Part shown: positions 1 to 5,416 of the stretch, piece after piece
Layout of the letters: each line of letters starts with the position of its first letter
How positions within the stretch are numbered: the stretch's first letter is position 1
Origin: Candidatus Altarchaeota archaeon
Lineage (GTDB): Archaea; SpSt-1190
Assembly: GCA_018221005.1 (NCBI GenBank)
Contig: JAAOXW010000068.1
Location: 1-5,766, forward strand
DNA: 5,766 nucleotides
Direction: 5' to 3'
The notes under the pieces: generated by a model
Databases searched by the model: none
What the model was told of the DNA's origin: nothing
Seen by the model: the letters and a program-made list of their open reading frames with translations, nothing else
Translations under genes and position numbers: made by a program

Positions 1-1359
1 AACCGACAGCCCAGTCTTCACAGGATGAGTCTTATGGGACACAAAGTCCGAATCCTGCCTGGCAGGACTTTTAGAATTCACCCAAGTGTTTGTGCACCTT
101 ATAACGCCGACTTCGATGGAGACGAAATGAATTTGCATGATCCTCAAGGAGAGGAGGCACGTTCAGAAGCCTTTGAACTGCTTGGAGTGGAAAAGAACTT
201 AAGAAGTCCTCGATTTGGAGGAGCAATAATTGGCGGGTGGAGAACTCAGCTAAGTGGTCTTTTCCTCCTCACTAAAGAGGGTACAACCTTACCTAGGAAA
301 GATGCCTTACAATTAATTTACGATGCCAATCTTAGTGTTGACCTTCCCCCAAAGAAGGAAGAGTTTACAGGCAAGGAACTGTTTTCACTACTCCTCCCCC
401 CTGACTTCAATATAGAATTTGATGCTAATGCTGCTAAGAGTGGTAAGACTAAAGTTTCTGATAAGAGGGTGGTTATTAAGAAAGGGCAGCTTCTCAAAGG
501 TGTTATTGATTCTTCGGCCGTAGGATCCTTTGGTGGTAAGGTTCTTGATCGTATCATTGTGGAGTACGGAGAAGATGTTGGTATAAAATTCATAAATGAC
601 CTTTCTAATCTCGGTCTGGTTTATTTGAAGATGCGCGGAATGAGTATTAGTGTAGAAGATTTTGAAGTGAATGAAGGTCACAGAAAGCAAATCGATACCT
701 TGCTCGACACCGCTGAGAGTGATGTTCAAAAAATAATTGCCAAGGCTGAAAAAGGACAACTCAAGGTGTGGCCCGGTATGAGTCTAGAGGAAACACGTGA
801 GACTGAAATTATTCAGCGCCTCAATCGTGCCCGTGATGAGACGGTTAATATTGTTGCAGACCAAATGGATTTGAAGAATCCTGCGACTGTGATGGCTATC
901 AGCGGTGCAAGGGGAACCTTGCTTAACGTTGGGTTGATTGCAGGTTCAGTCGGTCAACAGGCTATTGGTGGTGGCAGGCCACAACGCGGATACTACTCCA
1001 ACAGAACTTTCCCACATTTCAAACCCTTTGATGTGGGTGCTAAGTCCAAGGGCTTTGTACGCAATGCATATGGAACTGGATTGGACCCCTTTGAGTTCTT
1101 CTGGGTTAGTGCATCAGGTCGTGAGGGTCTAACTGATACTGGTGTGAAAACACCTAAGAGCGGTTACATGTATCGAAGACTCAGCAATGCTTTGCAGGAT
1201 CTGCGAGTTGAAGCTGACCATACTGTACGTGATTCAGGCGGTACTATTGTTCAATTCAAATACGGAGAAGACGGTATAGATGTTGCCAAGAGTGACAGGG
1301 GCTTTATTAACTTTAACAGGCTTGCTGACATCGCTATGGCGAAAGGTGATAAAAAATGA
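1..1359 (+). CDS. rpoA1: DNA-directed RNA polymerase subunit A' (C-terminal part, 5' truncated by window)
   Basis: This is the C-terminal 452 residues of the archaeal counterpart of the N-terminal part of bacterial beta' and eukaryotic Rpb1, a catalytic subunit of RNA polymerase. The frame is open from base 1 and reads NRQPSLHR before the Met at 25, which is the conserved family sequence. Met25 is therefore internal and the gene begins outside the window. NADFDGDEMN (103-132) carries the three aspartates that hold the catalytic magnesium. GVIDSSAVG and the following segment match the funnel/secondary-channel region, and SGARGTLLN (about 901-927) matches the conserved SGARGS element. The bridge helix lies at 1081-1203 (FEFFW...GREGL.DTGVKTPKSGYMYRRL...LQDL) and departs from the usual archaeal sequence (see findings). 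The protein ends at the normal archaeal A'/A'' split, and its stop overlaps the A'' start as ATGA. Identification is certain. Confidence 0.98.
   Translation, partial: NRQPSLHRMSLMGHKVRILPGRTFRIHPSVCAPYNADFDGDEMNLHDPQGEEARSEAFELLGVEKNLRSPRFGGAIIGGWRTQLSGLFLLTKEGTTLPRKDALQLIYDANLSVDLPPKKEEFTGKELFSLLLPPDFNIEFDANAAKSGKTKVSDKRVVIKKGQLLKGVIDSSAVGSFGGKVLDRIIVEYGEDVGIKFINDLSNLGLVYLKMRGMSISVEDFEVNEGHRKQIDTLLDTAESDVQKIIAKAEKGQLKVWPGMSLEETRETEIIQRLNRARDETVNIVADQMDLKNPATVMAISGARGTLLNVGLIAGSVGQQAIGGGRPQRGYYSNRTFPHFKPFDVGAKSKGFVRNAYGTGLDPFEFFWVSASGREGLTDTGVKTPKSGYMYRRLSNALQDLRVEADHTVRDSGGTIVQFKYGEDGIDVAKSDRGFINFNRLADIAMAKGDKK
1344..1350 (+). promoter_or_regulatory. Ribosome binding site for rpoA2
   Basis: AGGTGAT is a full match to the anti-Shine-Dalgarno ATCACCT expected at the 3' end of archaeal 16S rRNA. 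It lies within the end of rpoA1, 5 bases before the rpoA2 ATG at 1356, and supports that start. Confidence 0.8.
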
Positions 1360-2459
1360 TTCCAAAAAAAATAATTGCTGATGCAGAGGCGGTTGCGAAG
1401 AAGAGAAAGATGACGCCCACTCAGAAGCGTAAATATCTCCAATTGGTTAAGACTAAATTTATGGAAATGCAACTCCATGCTGGAGAGGCTATTGGAGTTG
1501 TCACCGCTCAAAGTATTGGTGAACCCGGTACACAGTTGACTATGCGTACCTACCACTATGCTGGTGTTCTAGAAATGAATGTAACCCTCGGTCTTCCGCG
1601 TGTTATAGAAATTGTAGATGCTAGGTCTACTCCAAAAACGCCCATGATGACAGTCCATTTACTTCCTGAGTTTTCAGGGAACGAGGACAAAGCTAGAAAG
1701 GTTGCAGCTCGCATAAAGATGACCACCCTGAGTGAATTATCCCGGGAAATTGATACGGATATTATTGAGCGAAGAATTGTAGTTAAACTGGATGAAGCGT
1801 CTTTAGAGGATTATGACCTATCTCCTGTCGAGGTAGTGGAAGCTATTGACAAGCGCTTGAAAGGGGTACATGCAGAACTCATCGACGACTTTACTGTTGC
1901 TGTTGAAACCAAGAAAGCAGGTCTTCGAAAGTTGTACAAATTTAAGGGCAATCTCCTAGGTGTTCGAGTGGCAGGGGTCGAAGGAATTACTAGTACTATT
2001 GTCAGCAAACGGGAGGGAGAGTTCATTGTCTTCACAGAAGGTAGCTCCCTCAAGGAAGTGCTTGATGTTAAGGGTGTTGACGCCAGTCGTACCTTCAGTA
2101 ATGATATTCATGAGACTGCAGCCGTGCTTGGAGTTGAGGCAGGTAGAAATTCCATAATTCACGAAATGCAGTCAGCAATGGAAGGTGCAGGAGTTAGTAA
2201 TGTTGATGTGCGCCACATTATGATGGTTTCTGACTTAATGACACTAACGGGCTCAGTTAATGCCATTGGCCGTTATGGTATTGCTGGTGAGAAGGCAGGA
2301 GTCCTTGCCAAGGCCAGTTTCGAGACACCCGTAATGCATTTAATCGACGCAGCTATGTCAGGTGAGTTCGATGAGTTTAACTCTGTAATAGCGAACGTCA
2401 TGGTTGGCCAACCTGTCAAAGTCGGTACGGGAACAGTCAGGCTAACAATGAAGGTGTGA
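1356..2459 (+). CDS. rpoA2: DNA-directed RNA polymerase subunit A''
   Basis: This is the second part of the split archaeal largest subunit. It completes the active centre with A' and supplies the trigger loop. It has 367 residues, close to the usual A'' size. After a lysine-rich N-terminal helix, residues 43-71 (GEAIGVVTAQSIGEPG, then TQLTMRTYHYAGV) form the trigger-loop region, with His67 as the conserved nucleotide-contacting histidine. NVTLGLPRVIEIVDAR follows at 75-90. The C-terminal third has the conserved VDVRHIMMVSD, IGRYGIAGEK and MVGQPVKVGTG blocks, the last at 349-359. Usual archaeal sequences have GRHG where this one has GRYG. The start overlaps the rpoA1 stop by ATGA and has a well-placed Shine-Dalgarno site, so co-translation with A' is likely, which suits two parts of one functional subunit. 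Nothing suggests truncation. Confidence 0.98.
   Translation: MIPKKIIADAEAVAKKRKMTPTQKRKYLQLVKTKFMEMQLHAGEAIGVVTAQSIGEPGTQLTMRTYHYAGVLEMNVTLGLPRVIEIVDARSTPKTPMMTVHLLPEFSGNEDKARKVAARIKMTTLSELSREIDTDIIERRIVVKLDEASLEDYDLSPVEVVEAIDKRLKGVHAELIDDFTVAVETKKAGLRKLYKFKGNLLGVRVAGVEGITSTIVSKREGEFIVFTEGSSLKEVLDVKGVDASRTFSNDIHETAAVLGVEAGRNSIIHEMQSAMEGAGVSNVDVRHIMMVSDLMTLTGSVNAIGRYGIAGEKAGVLAKASFETPVMHLIDAAMSGEFDEFNSVIANVMVGQPVKVGTGTVRLTMKV
2452..2456 (+). promoter_or_regulatory. Ribosome binding site deciding the rpl30e start
   Basis: AGGTG lies 8 bases before ATG 2465. An alternative GTG at 2456 overlaps the rpoA2 stop, but this site would overlap that codon and could not serve it. The arrangement favours ATG 2465. 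Confidence 0.6.
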
Positions 2460-2464
2460 ACAAC

Positions 2465-2725
2465 ATGGAATGGAAAAACGAAGTCAAGAAAGCAGCAATG
2501 GATGAAGGCCATCTCTTCATGGGGCTTAAATCTGTTGAAAAAGCTTTAAAAAAGGGAGAAGGCAAGCTAATTGTGATTTCACTAAATTGCCCCACACCTG
2601 ATGCCGTCAAGAGACACGCCAAGCTTGCGAAGGTGAAGGTGGTGGATTTTGAGGGCTCAAGTTATGAACTCGGAGCAATCGCTCGCCAGCCCTTTGGTGT
2701 ATCAGTGCTTATGGTGAGAAAATGA
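2465..2725 (+). CDS. rpl30e: Ribosomal protein L30e (L7Ae/L30e family)
   Basis: This is a small single-domain protein of the L7Ae/L30e/Gadd45 fold, which binds kink-turn-like RNA in the large ribosomal subunit. I place the start at ATG 2465, giving 86 residues. A GTG at 2456 would add three residues but leaves no room for a ribosome binding site. Family hallmarks are MGLKSVEKALKKGEGKL (19-35), the NCP turn (41-43) before the second helix, and the C-terminal SSYELGAIARQPFGVSVLMV (65-84), matching the usual ELGxxCGKPFxV segment. The usual Cys-Gly there is replaced by Ala-Arg. It is slightly short compared with the roughly 100 residues common in the family, mainly because there is no C-terminal tail. 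Its place between A'' and NusA is the standard archaeal order. Its stop overlaps nusA as ATGA. Confidence 0.93.
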   Translation: MEWKNEVKKAAMDEGHLFMGLKSVEKALKKGEGKLIVISLNCPTPDAVKRHAKLAKVKVVDFEGSSYELGAIARQPFGVSVLMVRK

Positions 2726-3153
2726 AGCTCAAAATTGACAACGAAACTTTTCGGTATCTTTCTGTTTTTGGCACATTAACGGGAGTGGGCGCTGTTGATT
2801 GTTTTAGTAACGGAGGGGAAGTTGTTTTTGTTGTAGAGGCCGGAAAAATCGGCATTGCAGTTGGAAAAAAAGGAAGCAACATTAAAAAAGTTGAGACCCT
2901 TTTGAAGAAGAAAATCAGACTTATAGAGCATTCCCAGGACGCAGTGAGCTTTATTCACAATATCATTTTCCCACTTAGGCCCAAGAATGTTTATATTTCA
3001 ACCAAGAGCGATGGGGCCCAGGTCATTAATATCCAGGTTGATGTTCGCATGAAAAAGACACTTATGAGAGAGGGCAAGAATCTTTATAATTTACTCAATC
3101 AGCTTGTATCTCGGCATTTCCCAAATTTCAAAGTAGAGGTGAGAGACGCATGA
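2722..3153 (+). CDS. nusA: NusA-like transcription factor with two KH domains
   Basis: This is the archaeal short form of NusA, an RNA-binding factor thought to act with RNA polymerase in elongation and termination. It has 143 residues, the usual archaeal length, and lacks the N-terminal polymerase-binding and S1 domains of bacterial NusA. The first KH domain (about 33-85) has VFVVEAGKIGIAVGKKGSN with an intact GxxG loop (Gly48-Lys-Lys-Gly51). The second (about 87-143) should carry a similar loop but reads LMREGKN, with Met115 where the first glycine belongs (see findings). The start ATG overlaps the rpl30e stop and is preceded by GGTGA at 2713-2717, 4 bases away. The gene sits at its normal archaeal position between L30e and S12, and its own stop overlaps the S12 start. 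Family assignment is firm; the function of the second KH domain is uncertain. Confidence 0.93.
   Translation: MKLKIDNETFRYLSVFGTLTGVGAVDCFSNGGEVVFVVEAGKIGIAVGKKGSNIKKVETLLKKKIRLIEHSQDAVSFIHNIIFPLRPKNVYISTKSDGAQVINIQVDVRMKKTLMREGKNLYNLLNQLVSRHFPNFKVEVRDA
3136..3142 (+). promoter_or_regulatory. Ribosome binding site for rps12
   Basis: GAGGTGA is a strong Shine-Dalgarno match within the end of nusA. It is 7 bases before ATG 3150 and supports that start over any later one. Confidence 0.8.
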
Positions 3154-3584
3154 AAAAGACACGTGGATACTATGCAGCAAGGAAGCTTTTGAAGAGCCGG
3201 AAGGCTCATCGCAAACTCCAGAAAACCTGGAGGCAGCGTGCCTACGGTACCAAGTGGATGAACGATCCTCTTGATAGGTCACCTCAAGCTAGAGGCATAG
3301 TTTTGGAGAAGGTGGGAATTGAAGCAAGACAACCCCACTCCGGTATCCGCAAATGTGTCCGAGTTCAGTTGATGAAAAACGGGAAACAAGTTACTGCTTT
3401 CGCCCCGCGCGATGGTGCCATAAATATGATTGAAGAACACGATGAAGTTCTAATCGAAGGTATCGGTGGACGTAAGGGGAGATCATTTGGTGACTTGCCA
3501 GGTGTACGGTACAAAGTTATTCAGATTAATGGAGTTTGTCTGGAGATGATTCGTACTGGCAAGAAGGAGAGGAAGAGGCGATAA
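3150..3584 (+). CDS. rps12: 30S ribosomal protein S12 (uS12)
   Basis: uS12 lines the decoding centre of the small subunit and helps to control tRNA selection accuracy. The 144 residues match the archaeal/eukaryotic form. There is a basic N-terminal extension (AARKLLKSRKAHRK), then DPLDRSPQARGIVLEKVG (39-56), the decoding loop around 60-69, VQLMKNGKQVTAFAPRDGAIN (72-92) and GRSFGDLPGVRYKV (110-123). Asp115 in GDLPG corresponds to the aspartate that is modified in many bacterial S12 proteins. The decoding loop reads RQPHSGIRKC, whereas nearly all S12 proteins known to me have QPNSAIRKC or PNSALRK (see findings). The C-terminus is very basic (GKKERKRR), as expected. The start overlaps the nusA stop, and the rps7 start follows 1 base after the stop, so it is part of the same operon. 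Confidence 0.97.
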   Translation: MKKTRGYYAARKLLKSRKAHRKLQKTWRQRAYGTKWMNDPLDRSPQARGIVLEKVGIEARQPHSGIRKCVRVQLMKNGKQVTAFAPRDGAINMIEEHDEVLIEGIGGRKGRSFGDLPGVRYKVIQINGVCLEMIRTGKKERKRR

Positions 3585-3585
3585 G

Positions 3586-4197
3586 ATGGTGGATGAGATA
3601 AAATTATTCAGTAAGTGGTCCTTTGACGGCATTAAAGTCCGGGACAGAAGTCTGAAAGCCTATATTAACTTGCGCCCGATTATCACCCCCCATACTGGCG
3701 GAAAGTGGCAGAAGAAACTCTTTGGTCGTGGCAAATACAATATTGTGGAACTCTTTGTGAATAAACTCATGGTTACTGGACACAATAAGGCCGGTAAGAA
3801 ACACGTATTCACAAGCGGGCGAAATACTGGCAAGAAGATGATGGTCATGTCCCACGTTGAGAGTGCCTTTGGATTAATTGAGAAAAAGACCAAGCAAAAT
3901 CCTATTCAAATTCTAATTCGTGCAGTTGAACACTCTGCACCAAAGATGGAAATTACCACCGTTGAGTACGGTGGTATGAGAACACCTGTTGCAGTCGATG
4001 CATCACCCCTAAGACGACTTTCATTAGCAATGTCCTACTTAACCAAAGGTGCGGCCAAGAAATCCAATATGAAAAAAACTACCCTAACTCAGGCCATTGC
4101 ACAGGAATTAATTGCAGCCGCTGATAATGACGCATCTGCCAGCTTTGCAGTGGACAGGAAAACTATGTCTGAAAAACAAGCTGAGGCTAGCAGATAA
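3586..4197 (+). CDS. rps7: 30S ribosomal protein S7 (uS7)
   Basis: uS7 nucleates assembly of the small-subunit head and lies near the E site. It has 203 residues, typical for Archaea and longer than bacterial S7. Recognisable blocks are LFSKWSFDGIKVRDRSLKAY (7-26), ITPHTGG (33-39), NIVELFVNKLM (52-62), the TKQNPIQILIRAVE segment (102-115), VEYGGMRTPVAVDASPLRR (126-144) and a C-terminal ELIAAADNDASASFAV with an SR end. A GAGG at 3575-3578 lies 7 bases before the ATG, and a stronger AAGGAG lies further upstream. It starts 1 base after the S12 stop and appears to be the last gene of the polymerase-ribosomal transcription unit, since the next gene has its own promoter-like box 8 bases beyond this stop codon. 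Confidence 0.97.
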   Translation: MVDEIKLFSKWSFDGIKVRDRSLKAYINLRPIITPHTGGKWQKKLFGRGKYNIVELFVNKLMVTGHNKAGKKHVFTSGRNTGKKMMVMSHVESAFGLIEKKTKQNPIQILIRAVEHSAPKMEITTVEYGGMRTPVAVDASPLRRLSLAMSYLTKGAAKKSNMKKTTLTQAIAQELIAAADNDASASFAVDRKTMSEKQAEASR

Positions 4198-4204
4198 GTT
4201 TAAG

Positions 4205-4220
4205 AGATACTTATTTTAAT
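4205..4220 (+). promoter_or_regulatory. Predicted promoter (TATA/BRE-like box) of the first paralog
   Basis: The 16 bases AGATACTTATTTTAAT occur here at -34 to -19 from ATG 4239, and again unchanged at the same distance before the second paralog. The TTATTTTAA core starts 28 bases before the ATG, near where an archaeal TATA box sits relative to its transcription start. This suggests transcription beginning at or very near the ATG. The motif, its repetition and its spacing are seen directly; promoter function is inferred. Confidence 0.65.
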
Positions 4221-4238
4221 CGAGATTCCTAAGGTTGC

Positions 4239-4763
4239 ATGTCTGATAAATTAGAAATTTTAGTTGAGTCGACAGGCAGCCCAAAAACTCCGGGAGAAAA
4301 TGAGTTTTCTGTGTGTTATTTGCCAATTGAGGATGAAAAAGTCAGGGCACACCTATCAATTTTTGGAAACATAAGTAGGCTAGGTTTGAAAGCAACTGCA
4401 GAACTTATAGTCATTGATGTTGACGGGAAAAATAAAATGTTTTCAAAATCAGACAGTAGCTATATGCTTGCTAAAGAAATTGATTTTCACACTGAGGATG
4501 TTACTGACTTCTCAGAGCATGAGATTGTGAAAGCTGCAGTCGAGATTGTAATTAATGACCTTTACCGTGACCATTACTACTTGAGATATCTTGACCTTGA
4601 TCGAGATGCTGTGTCTCTTTCTCAAAACGCTTGGGATATCGTAAAACACAAAACTTATACCAGTTTTTGCTCAAACTATATTGCAACCGTGATAGTGCCA
4701 AGCAGGTCAAAGTTTGAAGCCATGTACGAGAAACTAAAAGCATCGGTGAACTTGCATTTTTAG
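4239..4763 (+). CDS. Hypothetical protein, first of two tandem paralogs between S7 and EF-2
   Basis: I do not recognise this 174-residue protein. It is about half identical to its downstream neighbour over nearly the whole length, which shows that both are real genes. Shared blocks are MSD at the start, LPIEDEKV (28-35), TAEL (53-56), NKMFS (65-69), EDVT (86-89) and LRYLDLDRDA (115-124). Alternating hydrophobic stretches (EILVES, ELIVIDVDG) suggest strands in the first half. SEHEIVKAAVEIVIND (92-107) and the C-terminal part look helical. There is no signal peptide, membrane segment or cysteine cluster, so it is probably a soluble cytoplasmic protein of one alpha/beta domain. It is acidic near the N-terminus. 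It has its own promoter-like box and only a poorly spaced AGGT before the ATG (3 bases). Its location invites a role tied to translation or transcription, but that is only context. Confidence 0.88.
   Translation: MSDKLEILVESTGSPKTPGENEFSVCYLPIEDEKVRAHLSIFGNISRLGLKATAELIVIDVDGKNKMFSKSDSSYMLAKEIDFHTEDVTDFSEHEIVKAAVEIVINDLYRDHYYLRYLDLDRDAVSLSQNAWDIVKHKTYTSFCSNYIATVIVPSRSKFEAMYEKLKASVNLHF
4757..4761 (+). terminator. Possible T-tract terminator after the first paralog
   Basis: TTTTT runs into the stop codon of the first paralog. Short U-tracts can end transcription in Archaea, and the next promoter-like box follows 19 bases later. The tract is short and could be chance. Confidence 0.25.
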
Positions 4764-4780
4764 GCACAATTCAGGGTAGT

Positions 4781-4796
4781 AGATACTTATTTTAAT
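4781..4796 (+). promoter_or_regulatory. Predicted promoter (TATA/BRE-like box) of the second paralog
   Basis: This is the second exact copy of AGATACTTATTTTAAT, again starting 34 bases before the ATG (4815). It lies in the 51-base gap between the two paralogs. Sequence just outside it differs from the first copy, while AGGTTGC next to the ATG is kept. The pattern implies selection on the box and on its distance to the start codon. Confidence 0.65.
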
Positions 4797-4814
4797 TAAG
4801 GCGATTGAGGTTGC

Positions 4815-5363
4815 ATGTCCGATGAAATAGAGATTTTTATTGAGTCGACGTTCGGGTTAAAGGTCCCAAACGAAAATGAATTCTATGTGTCTTACCTACC
4901 CATTGAGGATGAAAAGGTCAAAGCCCACCTGGCTATTTATGGAAAAAGCTTAAAGGGCGAAAGCAGTGAGAAAAACAAAACCGCAGAGCTAATGGTTGTT
5001 GATTTTGAGGGACAAAATAAAATGTTTTCAATTTCAGACTACGGCTATAGGTCCCCTGATGAAGAAACTTTTCAAGTGGAGGATGTTACCAATCTTTCAG
5101 AGCAAGAGCTTGTAAGAACTGCAGTTGAATTTGTAATGGAGAATCATTACCACGATAGATACTTTCTGAGATACGTTGACCTCGATTCTGATGCTCTGGC
5201 TTTTGCATCAGAAGTGTGGGATGCTATAAAAAATAGAGACTATGCCGGCAACTCTTCAACATACCTGGTGACGGTGGTACGACCAATTAGCTCAAAGTAC
5301 GAACAACTAAAACGCAAGACTCGACAAGCCATTCGCGGGGTAAACTCAATCCTTTTTGGGTGA
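4815..5363 (+). CDS. Hypothetical protein, second of two tandem paralogs between S7 and EF-2
   Basis: This 182-residue protein of unknown function is paralogous to the preceding one. It keeps MSD at the start, LPIEDEKV (28-35), TAEL (56-59), NKMFS (68-72), EDVT and LRYVDLDSDA (118-127). It differs by a charged loop with three extra residues (GESSEKNK, about 48-55) and by a basic C-terminal helix (QLKRKTRQAIRG) absent from its partner. It has no cysteines, signal peptide or membrane segment. The ATG is chosen because MSD and the preceding AGGTTGC are conserved between the two genes and no in-frame ATG lies close by. GAGGT ends only 3 bases before the ATG, an unusually short spacing compared with the upstream operon, so it may be read from a leaderless message. 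Base composition does not clearly set it apart from its neighbours. The gene is well supported; no function can be given. Confidence 0.88.
   Translation: MSDEIEIFIESTFGLKVPNENEFYVSYLPIEDEKVKAHLAIYGKSLKGESSEKNKTAELMVVDFEGQNKMFSISDYGYRSPDEETFQVEDVTNLSEQELVRTAVEFVMENHYHDRYFLRYVDLDSDALAFASEVWDAIKNRDYAGNSSTYLVTVVRPISSKYEQLKRKTRQAIRGVNSILFG
5353..5357 (+). terminator. Possible T-tract terminator after the second paralog
   Basis: TTTTT lies within the last codons of the second paralog, about 30 bases before the TATA-like box of EF-2. A role in ending transcription is possible but is supported only by its position and length. Confidence 0.2.
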
Positions 5364-5386
5364 CTTCGAGAATTTGGCCACCATTG

Positions 5387-5396
5387 CTTTTTTAAA
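5387..5396 (+). promoter_or_regulatory. Predicted TATA-like promoter box for EF-2
   Basis: CTTTTTTAAA starts 30 bases before ATG 5417, almost the same offset as the boxes of the two paralogs. No Shine-Dalgarno-like sequence lies between it and the ATG (TCTAGACCAAATCGT), which fits a leaderless transcript. The T run could instead end the preceding transcript. Confidence 0.5.
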
Positions 5397-5416
5397 GCCC
5401 TTCTAGACCAAATCGT

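Larger units (their letters stand above)
4205..5363 (+). repeat. Diverged tandem duplication of a promoter-plus-gene cassette
   Basis: Two units, 4205-4763 and 4781-5363, each hold the same 16-base box, an 18-base spacer ending in AGGTTGC, and a paralogous gene. DNA similarity is still visible inside the genes, for example AATAAAATGTTTTCAA in both. The second unit is longer because of a 3-residue insertion near residue 50 and a longer C-terminus. Confidence 0.8.

Noticed and set aside
25..27. Met codon at 25 as the start of the A' gene
   Set aside because: The frame is open to base 1 and reads NRQPSLHR, a conserved part of A' that precedes the active-site motif. The protein clearly begins upstream of the window.
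388..759. Minus-strand open frames such as this one of 123 codons inside A', and others of 60-101 codons elsewhere
   Set aside because: They lie opposite strongly conserved coding sequence, show no family motifs and have no promoter or ribosome binding site. They are shadows of the true genes.
2456..2464. GTG at 2456 as the rpl30e start, giving a 4-base GTGA overlap with rpoA2
   Set aside because: The only Shine-Dalgarno match, AGGTG, would overlap this codon, whereas it is well spaced for ATG 2465. The three extra residues (MNN) match nothing in the family.
4205..5363. Recent horizontal transfer or a mobile element carrying the two paralogs
   Set aside because: GC in the lines I counted (about 33-43%) overlaps that of the polymerase genes (about 35-42%). 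No terminal inverted repeats, transposase or integrase gene, or attachment-like duplications are visible.
5386..5398. GCTTT-TTT-AAAGC as a hairpin terminator
   Set aside because: The stem is 5 pairs, mostly A-T, with a 3-base loop and no following T tract. Its place 29-30 bases before the EF-2 ATG fits a TATA element better.
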